NCBI GenBank assembly: GCA_963921195.1
Contig: OY992537.1
Coordinates: 60,412,313-60,476,312, forward strand
DNA length: 64,000 nt
Direction: 5' to 3'
Origin: Pegoplata infirma
Lineage: Eukaryota > Arthropoda > Insecta > Diptera > Anthomyiidae
Shown here: positions 9,735-18,440 of the stretch, one piece after another
How the letters are laid out: every line of letters begins with the position of its first letter
How positions within the stretch are numbered: position 1 is the stretch's first letter
Made by a program: the position numbers and the translations under genes
The notes under the pieces: model-generated
Database searches by the model: none
The model's input: the letters and a program-made list of their open reading frames with translations, nothing else
Told to the model about the DNA's origin: nothing

Positions 9735-10040
9735 TTTCCATGGCGAACAGGAAAAAGAGAGAGCTAAGTACAAGTAGAATTACAAGAGTAATCTGGCCGC
9801 GTTACGACCTCAAAAGAATTCGCTACCTAATTTATCTCAACAGAAGGGAATGTCGTTTACTCACGGGACTCATCAGAACCCATCAGAAGATGTGATGAAC
9901 CGAATAAGAATGAAACAATTTAACATATCCTGTGCAAATGTCCCGGATTTGCCAGGCATTGCGAGTGAGTTTTACGCAAAGCAGAACTCGAAATCTGCAA
10001 GAAATTGCATTTATGGACCTTATGTCCGTTAAATTGTTTG
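9735..10040 (+). pseudogene. LINE C-terminal module in opposite orientation
   Basis: The plus strand reads 'IWPRYDLKRIRYLIYLNRRE', 'CRLLTGLI' and, after a frameshift, 'DEPNKNETI' followed by a stop and 'HILCKCPGFARHCE'. This is the same protein module as at 9361-9700 on the other strand, so two copies of the LINE tail lie head to head. At least two stops and one frameshift disable it. Confidence 0.6.
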
Positions 10041-10148
10041 CAACATGGACTAATGCGTTATATCCTCGTCGCTGAAGGAACATGTGATATTGCTATGGAC
10101 CAGCTGGTCTATGCGAGGAGCTCAAAAAGTTTAACTCCGCTACCTATA

Positions 10149-10232
10149 ACAACAATCTTCTACTGTTCGTATTTGTTGTTAGCTCCTACCACAACAATCT
10201 TCTACTGTTCGTATTTGTTGTTAGCTCCTACC
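10149..10232 (+). repeat. 42-bp tandem duplication
   Basis: Two essentially identical 42-bp units (10149-10190 and 10191-10232) beginning 'acaacaatcttctactgttc' and ending 'gctcctacc'. Their identity suggests a recent slippage or duplication within old LINE debris. Confidence 0.85.
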
Positions 10233-10294
10233 ACAACACAATGGCAGGTTAGATTATCACGTAGCGATATGATGTGTTGGATTGGTAGATATAT

Positions 10295-10384
10295 ATATAC
10301 CGAATGGTTCGCGAGTTCGTCCGCTCTCTCGATTCCTTGAATGCCTATGTGCCTTTGTACCCATATTAGCATGACCTTGTTCAT
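10295..10384 (-). pseudogene. LINE RNase H C-terminal fragment
   Basis: The minus strand encodes 'VMLIWVQRHIGIQGIERADE' followed by 'LANHSV'. This matches the WVxGH..I.GNE.ADELA end of retrotransposon RNase H domains, with the last catalytic Asp present. The usual WVPGH is WVQRH here. It probably belongs to the nested LINE-1a, 5' of the tail at 9335-9700. Confidence 0.65.
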
Positions 10385-10466
10385 ACTCTCTTAATTTTGT
10401 TAGTTCTCGAAACATTCGGAAACAACTTTCGACTTATACAAAAGATTCTAAGAGATGTTATGTCCC

Positions 10467-10945
10467 CAAGATCGTTGTATAAGCATTTGTGACTCTATTA
10501 TCCTTAGAGCCGTTTTTCTGCTGTGCTCTTTATCACTTTTGAGCTGGCCTGGAGTGCCGGTCTAATAGCATCACACATTCCAGTCGTTGTACCTTCTGGA
10601 GATTGCAGAGATATAATTTCATACACACTACTCTCCACCACACTCGGGCGTCATAGATCAGTATCTTCCGAAAGTTCTCCTGTAGGTGTTAAAGGCACAT
10701 ATCGACTTTTTCATCATTTATTCTGTATCTTTTTTTTAAGAAAGCTTTGAGTCCAGGATGTCACCTAGATATTTCGCGTCTTTAAAATAGTTCCATGGTG
10801 ATTCCAATCCCTTTGTAAAGATCAAACCTTCTCCTCTTAGTTCTTTTTGTGAACAAACCGATGTCGGTTTTCGTGGCATTAACTCCCAGACCGTTGACCT
10901 TAACTTTGATAAGTTTCACTGCGTCACCTTGTGCAACCATCTTGA
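10467..10945 (-). pseudogene. LINE-1b reverse transcriptase C-terminal part
   Basis: Minus-strand segments in shifting frames read 'VNGLGVNATKTDIGLFTK', 'KDAKYLGDILDSKLS' and 'STRRTFGR'-like sequence. These are the KTE(L)-like and LGxxLDxKL motifs of the RT thumb region. The downstream DNA 'aagcatttgtgactct' aligns with LINE-2 at 16902. The RT core with its catalytic box is missing. It joins the RNase H part at 9125-9334 once the nested segment is removed. Confidence 0.6.
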
Positions 10946-11457
10946 TTTTTGTTTTCAAATCGAAAGCGCTTTTAACCCGATAAAGCTGAAACCTTTTTCA
11001 AAAAAATATTTTTATACCTTTTTCTTCCCCAACCGTTTTTGGAAATCAAAGCAACATTTGAAATCTGTCCGGCCTATTGTTTATGTATGGGTAAGTAAGT
11101 TAATGCCATACTTATTGACTGACACATGTATAATTAAATATATGGACGGACTTATAGTAATGGTCTTGATAAAATCCTTAGATTCTGTAAACATTATCAA
11201 TAAAATTTGTTCAAACATAACGCCCTATGCTCCAGTGGGAGTTAGAGAAACATATATATAAACATAAATATTTCAAATGAAATTTTAATCCTTCTGAATT
11301 GTTAACACAGCAATTAACAGTTAATTCAACCGAATTTAATAATTGTACAATTTTGCTCTAATTATTACAATAGGAAAATTAATTTTTAACTTGAGGTCAT
11401 TAAATATGAATGTATACAAAGCTTTGGTTTTAATAAAATATATGCGTACCACACCAT
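10946..11457. other. spacer, no gene seen
   Basis: AT-rich DNA. The moderate-length open frame around 10929-11261 shows no recognisable motif and overlaps LINE debris at its start. Confidence 0.4.
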
Positions 11458-11667
11458 TTACAGATGTAATTCGAAAAAGATCAATTGTAATTCGAAAAAG
11501 GGTTATTGTTATTCGTAGATCCTACTTTTAATTTGATGATTCCATTTGCAGTTCGAAGAAAAATTTTCAAAATTTCAATTGTAATTCGAAAAAATCAATA
11601 GTTGTTTACAAAAGATCATTTAAAATTGAAAAAAGATTAATTGTTATTCGAAAAAGATCAATTCTAA
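11458..11667 (+). repeat. minisatellite, about 21-bp unit
   Basis: Imperfect units around 'gtaattcgaaaaagatcaatt', several in each of two short runs. The same unit forms a larger array at 23990-24335. Both loci are preceded by 'ttacagatgtaat', which suggests one dispersed repeat family carrying the array. Confidence 0.75.
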
Positions 11668-11748
11668 AATTTCATTTTACAAAAAATATTTCAGGGTCTA
11701 AGGAATTAAAATTATTTCTTTAAGATAAACTCATCAATATTTGAAATT

Positions 11749-12024
11749 ATATCGCTCATTTACTTGTATAGTGTCATAACTCAAAATATATCGTTTTTGG
11801 GTAAACAATACAGAACTATTTGTTATATCCTGCTTTATATTGCGTCAACAATTCGTATTAATATCTTTTAAACTCACCGTTTGAGAAGAGAACACGCCAT
11901 TATAACATTTTCTACTGACGGGCCTTTTGCAACGTAAACCAAGTTTCAATTGTAAACTTTAAACAGGTTTTCTGTAAAATTAAAAATTTTGAGTTATGAC
12001 ACTATACAAGTAAATGAGCGATAT
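11749..12024. repeat. perfect 38-bp inverted repeat, 276-bp foldback
   Basis: The arms 11749-11786 and 11987-12024 are exact inverted copies (left arm starts 'atatcgctcatttacttgta'). The 200-bp interior does not pair. It looks like the inverted ends of a small non-autonomous DNA element. No target duplication is evident. Confidence 0.8.
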
Positions 12025-12430
12025 GATGTTTTCCTATGAGAAGAACGGTTTTTTCACATCTACACTCAACAAATTATGTCATTAACTGTTTGTAGTTTAT
12101 TTAAAAAGTTTTACGTTTAGTCGTTTTTAAAAGAAAAAACATTTGTTTGAAGTTCAGTTTTTATTAATGACTACTTCTGTGCTTTGTTTCAAAAATAACA
12201 CACTAAAAAATAAAGACTTTCATTAACATTTAATTTTTATTTATTTTTGTGCTGTAATTAAAAACTACTGATTATTCTTTAAATTTTTAATGATTTGTGC
12301 AAGTAATTTTTTTTTTAAATTGTTGGTATTTTTTAATGAGGTATCATTAGTTTTTACCTACACAGATAGATTATTTTTTATAGCAAAAAAGTTTAAAAAA
12401 TTATTAATAGAAATATAAAAACATGTATTT

Positions 12431-12497
12431 ATCAAGTGACTTTGGTAGAGTGTCTGGCCAGAATGTTGTTGATTGCGGGATCGATTCCCCAAAATTT
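12431..12497 (+). ncRNA. tRNA-like motif (degenerate)
   Basis: 'tttggtagagtg' resembles the D-loop/A-box end and 'gcgggatcgattcccca' a T arm (B box with one mismatch). The 27-nt distance between them equals that in the tRNA-like gene at 2990-3061. The acceptor and anticodon stems do not fold. Possibly a SINE head or decayed tRNA copy. Confidence 0.35.
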
Positions 12498-12526
12498 TAT
12501 TAAAAATTTTTAAAAAAAATATATCA

Positions 12527-12680
12527 ATTGATAATTGTAAAAATAACCTACGAAATCATTAATTTTTAATGTTTTCCTAAGTTATTTTTTTTTTTTTTAA
12601 TTTATTGGTAAAAATAACAGAATTATCATTAATTTTTAATGTTTTCGTAGGTTATTTTTTCGAATTTGTTGGTAAAAAAG
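12527..12680. repeat. two-copy tandem repeat, about 75 bp
   Basis: 'cattaatttttaatgttttc' occurs at about 12558 and again at about 12628, each followed by a 'gttatttttt' run and 'ttggtaaaaa'. 'attaatttttaatg' is close to self-complementary. Confidence 0.6.
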
Positions 12681-12860
12681 AATGAAAACAAGTAGAAAAG
12701 TTAAATTCGACTTGGCCGAATCTATGAATACCCTCCACAATGCCCTTTTTAAGTGATAGAAAACTTTCTAACGCGAAAAAAATAACATTTTTGGTTAGAA
12801 ATATTTTATTTTGTGTAAAAAAACTTTTTTTTAATTTTTGAAAAAAAATATAATTTACTA

Positions 12861-13022
12861 ATTTTTTTTTTGAGTGTAAAATTTTTTTTGAGTGTAAAAT
12901 TTTTTTTAAGTGTAAAATTTTTTTGAGTGTAAAATTTTTTTTTTTGAGTGTAAATTTTTTTTTGAGTGTAAAATTTTTTTTGAGTGTAAAATTTTTTTTG
13001 AGTGTATTTTTTTTTGTTTTAG
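12861..13022 (+). repeat. GAGTGTAAAATTTTTTTT minisatellite
   Basis: About eight units of 17-21 bp. The homologous place in the mini-me-1 copies at 42414 and 47794 holds only two or three units, so the array varies in length between copies. The unit is the complement of the CACTC-family terminus plus its TA flank (TTTTACACTCAAAAAAAA). Confidence 0.85.
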
Positions 13023-13456
13023 TGTAAAAATATTTTTGAGTGACAAAAATACCTTGTAAAATATTTTTGTGACTTACTAATGTTTTTTAAACATGTTTAA
13101 CGGGTTTTCAACACGTGAATTTAAGGTGAAACTAATCTGAAATTCACGGTTTTGCTAATAACTTTTGAACGACTGGACCAATTTCGCTGAAATTTAAAAC
13201 GAATCGGACCAGAGGAATGGAAAACACATATGCCACACTTCAGCACCCTCAGAATTGTCGTTCGAAAGTTACCGTGTGTTTTAAGTCGTAAATCCCAGAA
13301 AAACCCTTGCCGAAATTCACTCATTTGCTTATAACTTTTGAACCACTTGACCGATTTCGCTGGATTGCAATACCAACCTGACCAGGTAAATGCCCAACAT
13401 ATATGCCAAACTTCAGGAGCCTCCGCGAAGTCTTTCAAAAGTTAGCGTGTTTTCAA

Positions 13457-13489
13457 CAGACAGACAGACGGACAGACGGACGGACGGAC
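13457..13489 (-). repeat. (GTCY)n tract of mini-me-1
   Basis: Reads CAGA/CGGA units on the plus strand; part of the surrounding mini-me. Confidence 0.85.
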
Positions 13490-13829
13490 ATCGCTAGATC
13501 GTCTTAAAATCGATCGAGGATCATGAATATATATACTTCATGGGGTCCCAGACCAATATTTCGAGGTGTTACAAACGGAATGACAAACTTATATATAACC
13601 TCTATCACTAGAGTGGAGGGTATAACAACGTAATTTTTTAATGTTTAATGTTATTTATTTATTTTTAGAAAATTTTGTCAACAGTAAAAAATAAATGTTG
13701 ATGTTTGTTAAAGCAAATTAATAATTACTGGGATGGTTTTGAATTGTTTATTTACTGGTTTTAAATGTGTTTTTCATTTGTTTTTGCCTACACAATATTT
13801 TGAGTGTATCTAAATGTGGCATTACCTTG

Positions 13830-14144
13830 TAAAAATTCGGCTTCGTTAAATTTTTTCTTTTTCACGAAGATGTATTAATTTTGGGGGGTATGTGAAGATA
13901 TAAAATTACGATATCCATATGAATACGAAATAATCTTTATTAAAGTTATGTCGACACGTATTTTTACTCTAGACGATTTTAGTTAGTTCGAGAGTTATCG
14001 AGATTTTCCCAATGGTTCACATCGCTTCATAAGAGGACAACGAAAGTTTTAAACACTTATATGGCCGATACGCCGAGATACCCCAAACTTAAAATCATCT
14101 GTTTCAGGCAAATCGGTTCATAACGATTTAAATACTTCCCTTGT
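13830..14144. mobile_element. foldback family C, partial copy
   Basis: Contains the family core 'aattcggcttcgttaa', 'aataatctttattaaagtta' and 'tcgacacgtattttt', then the right arm 'ggccgatacgccgagatacc' through 'tacttcccttgt'. The other arm is missing. Other copies are at 14814-15908 and 60074-60428. Confidence 0.65.
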
Positions 14145-14813
14145 AAGAATTTTTATATCAAATTAAAAACTGTGGGCCATTTAAAAACCAACAAGAGCTA
14201 AGTTTTCAAAGCCCGTTAGGAACTTTAGTGTTGGTAGTCTCCACATATCTTGGTTTCCAGTTTATTTTGCTATCCATTTAAAGTAAGTTTAGTAAATTTC
14301 CATCTCCATCTTTAAATCCTTTAGGAATAGCACAGTTACTATCAAATCTAATTGAAGGACATGTTAAAATATATGGTACATATGTACAAACATATTACTG
14401 TTTACATAAGTAAAATTTAATACAAGTACATATTTGCATATGTATACGCACCTAATTGTCACAACAAATAACAATTAATTCTCAAACCAATCTCTCTGTG
14501 TTATTTATGCAGTATTATCATACTTAAACATTAACTTTATTCTCTGGCTATTAGGCCAAAAACCGGATATTTGTGTATTTGCAATAAAAGCAGTAAGCTA
14601 ACATTAACTGTCGACGGCGCATACATTTACTTACTATTATTTTGGTATTAAGGTTGCATTTATCTGTAGGTGAAAACAAGTTAGAATGCTGTGGCTTTAC
14701 ATAAGTTTTAAATTCAGCAAAAAGCGGTATTGATCCTCACGAAGTATATATTTTCATTTTCATTGAAGGTCAAGCTACTTCAGTATAAATCTTTATGTAT
14801 AGTTTTCCCTCTT
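14145..14813. other. spacer, no gene seen
   Basis: AT-rich DNA with no supported gene, RNA or repeat boundary. Confidence 0.4.
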
Positions 14814-15908
14814 ACGAGGGAAGTTTCTAAACCCTTATGAACCGATTTGCCTGAAACTTAACATATATATAAAAGAGACGATTTTAAGGTTGGGGTGTCT
14901 CGGCTTATCGGCCATACTGTATCTAAACACATAATAATATTGTGTCAATGTTCTTGTTAACTTTATTGCAATCATGTTTTAAATATTATGTATATATTAA
15001 CATTGTATAGTCTGTAAGGATTTAATCTATAGACTGAATAAATATAAAAAAAAACCCTGAGAAAATCTACTACAGTGTAAGAAATTACAACTGTGTTGGA
15101 AAAAGTTAAAAATAGATTCATTAAGTTCGTGCTAAACGTAACATATGGGTTATGAAATGTGATATAATTCCCGTTCGCTTTTTCACCTTAATGAACGTTT
15201 AAATAGCTGATCTTAATCTTACACACCTACAGTGACAATCGAAGAGTGCTGACGAAGGAAGGGTGGCTTCTTCCGAAAGCTGTCGACATCTCCACTTAGC
15301 CTGTGTTGTCAATTAATTTTTTCAGATTTTCTCATTGTACAACAAAAATAATTATTTCTCAGAAATAATTAATATGGACTCAAACCGAAATAAATAAAAA
15401 CTTCAGTTATAAAAAAAAAATATCAGCGTTTCAAAATTTCGTTGTCCCCTTATGAAACAATGTGGATTTCCGGGAAAATTTCGATAACTCCCGAGCTAAC
15501 AGGAATATCTTATACAGAAAAAATACGGGTCGACTTAAATTTAATAAAGATTATTTCGTATTCATATGGGCATCGTAGGTCTATGTCGTCATATAAATAC
15601 CCCCCAAAATTTACACATTTTCATGAAAAAAGTATTTAAAGAAGCCAAACTTTTACAAGGTTATGCCACCGTTGGATAGGCATTAAAAAAACCTTTATTC
15701 TCATATGTAAACATCATATAGTTTCTGAGCAAGAAATGGCTGAAAAATCGAAAAAACGATTTTTTCGCCATTTTTTGACCTATGTTTTGAACCCCAAATC
15801 CCCGATATGGCCGATAAGACGAGACACCACAACCTTAGAATTGTCTCTTTTATATATACTTTACGTTTCATGCAAATCGGTTTATAAGGGTTGAGATACT
15901 TCCCTTGT
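14814..15908. mobile_element. foldback family C, copy with both arms and an internal insertion
   Basis: The left arm starts 'acgagggaagtttctaaacc' and the right arm ends 'gggttgagatacttcccttg' plus 't', its inverted copy. The core 'atttcgttgtccccttatga' to 'ttttacaaggttatgcc' follows. Compared with the copy at 60074, about 490 bp (14929-15420) are extra between 'ggccata' and 'tatcagcg', so another element appears to have inserted. Its right end lies flush against the tail of LINE-2. Confidence 0.65.
14929..15420. mobile_element. insertion in family C carrying repeat D
   Basis: Extra sequence relative to the family C copy at 60074. The blocks 'gagaaaatctactacagtgt' (15059) and, in inverted sense, 'gacaatcgaagagtg' and 'attatttctcagaaataatt' recur at 31260-31550, but with the two halves in a different relative orientation. 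No coding capacity is seen. Confidence 0.5.
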
Positions 15909-16225
15909 TAGATTAGGTTGAATTCACTCGGATTCCATGAGGCCGATTGTGATTTCCTTAATTGTCATTTCTCTTCTCTCCCCTGATACAACAATTTTTT
16001 ACTGCTTCAACAACCCCGATTCTCTAAGATATTTTGCTAGAGATGTCAATGAGACACCGTTTAGGCAATCTAGGTAATCGAAAAATCTTTGCCCCAAATG
16101 CTTAAGGCGGCTTTTCATCAGACTTCGTCATTCACATAACAAATCCTCCACTGACTTCTTCACTGTCCCACAACTTCTACAATAGTCCCTATCAGAAATT
16201 CCCATACGCACTGGCCTTTGGCCTA
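15909..16225 (-). pseudogene. LINE-2 Cys/His C-terminal domain and 3' tail
   Basis: The minus strand reads 'LTGRCIIGQRPVRMGISDRD', then 'YCRSCGTVKKSVEDLLCE' and, after a stop, 'RSLMKSRLKHLGQRFFDYLD'. This is the CxxC...C tail that follows RNase H in these insect LINEs (the His of the usual motif is Asp here). The 3' end lies at 'caacctaatctaac' (complement at 15909-15921). Confidence 0.7.
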
Positions 16226-16768
16226 TTATACAGCGTCCTGTAAGTACTCCCACTTATAGGCTAACCGTAAAGTAAGAAGACTTTTTGTCCTCTTAGGATT
16301 TGGCAGCAGCCATGGGGTTCGCGATATCCTGCACGTCGTCAGTGATTTCCACCTATCCTTCATCCTATTCTCAGATATCCTATCAATTTCGTTCATCAAT
16401 TCCACTTGCATCAGCCAATTCGTTCCCAGCGACTCCACAATGTTCAAGGACCCAGATTAGCTTGAATCTGTGCTGACTGATTTGACGAAGGGATTGTATA
16501 CAATTCCTAACGACTCCCGATTTTACAGTGTTTGATTATAAAGCCTTCAGAGCTACAAGCCTAGAACGAAGGTCCCTTGTTATAATCATCTACGTGGCTT
16601 TATCAATTTCAACACCTTAGCATGGAAATCACTACAACGTTTCGGAACTCTCAATGAGGCCCCGATGTCGAGGCATTCAGAATACACTAACGAACCCGTA
16701 CCCATCTCTATATTTGATCCGTTCGTAAAGATTGATATCGCATTTTCTATTATAACAGATTTATCCAC
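16226..16768 (-). pseudogene. LINE-2 RNase H domain, catalytically dead
   Basis: The minus strand encodes 'ISIFTNGSNIEMGTGSLVYS' and 'CSDFHAKVLKL'. In active family members these positions read FTDGS and QAE: the first catalytic Asp is Asn and the catalytic Glu is Lys here. Further on, in another frame, 'VLEHCGVAGNELADASG' carries the last motif with its Asp. Frameshifts separate the parts. This domain would have removed RNA from the RNA-DNA hybrid during retrotransposition. Confidence 0.7.
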
Positions 16769-16868
16769 CCAGTCTTCCCTAGTTGGTATTAGGACTTTAA
16801 AGGTTCTGTCAAAGTTTGTCTTTGATATAGTAAGTTCTCTGTTCCAGTTCCGTCCCGTTCACTTTACT

Positions 16869-18258
16869 TTATATGGTAGAGTGTCCCAAAAAGCGTTGCT
16901 TAAGCATTTGCAACTCTCTTAACCTAAAAGCCGATTTTGCTGCTGTGCTCTTGAAGTAAATATCTACGAGCTGAATGTTAAGTATCACTTCCAGGCCGAC
17001 CTGGGGTACTGATCTAATAGCACCAGTGATACCCACACACGCCAGTCGTTTTAGACTCATTAGATAGTTTCAGGGTTATTCCATCTAATTTTGGAAGAAC
17101 AGACGTGCCATTCTTAGTCAATTTTGTGAACAAGACCAGTTCGGTTTTGGCGGGATTAACTCCTAGACCGTTGTCCTTTGGCCACGTTGAGAGTATCTTG
17201 AGTGCTGATTCTATGAGTTTGCTAATCGTTGGTAAAACTTACCTTTTATTAGGATCACAACGTCGCCATCGCAGCAACCACCTTGATACCCATTCCGTAG
17301 AGCGACTCGAGGATCTCATTTATTACTAAATTCCACAGAAGAGGAGAGATCACTCCCCCTTGTGGAGTGCCCCTTGTAACTTCTTTCCTCGCTTCACCAT
17401 CCCCTATTTTCGAGTTCATTGCCCTGCTTTTCAGCACGTTTCCGGTCTATGAAGTTATCTATGTATCGTTGCCTGAATTCTGTAGTGCGTTAATATCATA
17501 ATATTTTGACATTGTTCCACGTCCAAAAATGATGCCAAAACATTCTCTTTTTTGTGAAGAGTATCCTAAATCAGCCCGACAACGTCGCTTAAATCCGTTT
17601 CAACAGACCTACCTTTAAGACTGGCGTGTTGGGCTTCGCTGAAATTTTCTAGTGTGAGGGTACTTCTCACATAGACATCGACCAGTCTTTCCAGTGTTTC
17701 TAATAAAAACGATGAGAGACTGATAAGTCTGTTATCCTTAACCGTGTTGTGGTTTATCCTTCCCGCTTTAGAGATAACAACCACACTTGCCTTTCTCCAT
17801 TCGGAGGAAGCCTGATGTCAGGCTACCCATAAGGATACGTAATAGCCATGTCATGATTATCCCGATGGACTCCTGCAAGAGGACCAGAAATTCGCCATCA
17901 GTTCCTTCCGATTTGTAGGGCTTAAAGGAGTTAACTGCCCACATTTTCTTGCGTTCGTCCAACATTTTTCTGATGTATTCATTTACCGGAATTGTAGTTG
18001 GTGAAAGTGTACCCAAGGAATATATCTTTTCAACTTCGTCTCTGCAAGCCGGAAAATGGGTATCCTTCAGAAGTTCAGTAGTTTCCTGACTACTTTCTGC
18101 AAGGGATCCATCTGGCTTAGTACGCTATGGGCTTTTGGAAAGAACTTTACAGAGTCTCACCGCTTCCGTAGTTCCCTCAAATTCCCCACAGAAAATGGAC
18201 CAGGATACTCTTTTCTCTTTCCAGGTTTCTTTATTGAAAGCAGTAAAACTGAGACGAT
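16869..18258 (-). pseudogene. LINE-2 reverse transcriptase relic
   Basis: The minus strand shows the RT motifs in order: 'WAVNSFKPYKSEGTDGEF' (about 17940), 'KAGRINHNTVKDNRLISLSS' (about 17760), 'ASLKGRSVET' and 'GTPQGGVISPLLWN' (about 17360). The YADD catalytic box near 17265 is broken by a frameshift ('GIKVVAAMATL' then stop). Then comes 'NGLGVNPAKTELVLFTKLTK' (about 17140) and a thumb segment 'AIRSVPQVGLEVILNIQLVD' (about 17000). The endonuclease domain and 5' end are absent: at 18258 it meets the 3' tail of LINE-G, as expected for a 5'-truncated insertion. The motif style and RNase H fit a LOA/I-type insect LINE; the exact clade is uncertain. Confidence 0.75.
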
Positions 18259-18438
18259 AGGTTAGTTTAAGTTGTAAGTGGCTGCTGACGTTTCACGTCA
18301 GCACACGTAGACTCTGAGGTCCATTGTGATACCAAGGAACCGTAATAGGTATCCGTACTGGTCCCTGTCGTGCAATTTGAGCTTCTTATGAAATTCCTAA
18401 GATTTTGAATTTTGACATCTGACAAATCAGAAAGTCTC
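18259..18438 (-). mobile_element. LINE-G 3' untranslated end
   Basis: Homologous to 5049-5195. It continues LINE-G (20740-21615), from which element A copy 2 separates it. 'gctgctgacgtttcacgtca' forms a small hairpin (tgacg/cgtca) absent from the 5049 copy. Confidence 0.6.
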
Positions 18439-18440
18439 TA

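Larger units (their letters stand above)
12687..13626 (-). mobile_element. mini-me-1 element, long form with minisatellite
   Basis: On the minus strand it starts 'gttataccctccactctagt' and ends 'ggccaagtcgaatttaactt'. It contains the 'catgaatatatatact' block, a (GTCY)n tract and two diverged internal blocks ('ataacttttgaacgactgga' and a second copy about 180 bp on). The end distal to the (GTCY)n tract contains an expanded poly-T plus GAGTG repeat (12861-13022). Confidence 0.8.

Noticed and set aside
12190..13808. One large element with 'acactaaaaaataaag' and 'attttgagtgta' as ends
   Set aside because: The two ends pair poorly and no TA pair is convincing; the contents are explained by a mini-me and tandem repeats.
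15909..15925. 'ttagattaggttg' as telomeric TTAGG repeat
   Set aside because: Only one or two units, and it sits exactly at LINE 3' ends in several places, so it is the LINE tail.
16586..16922. Plus-strand open frame of 85 codons
   Set aside because: Antisense shadow of the LINE-2 RNase H region.
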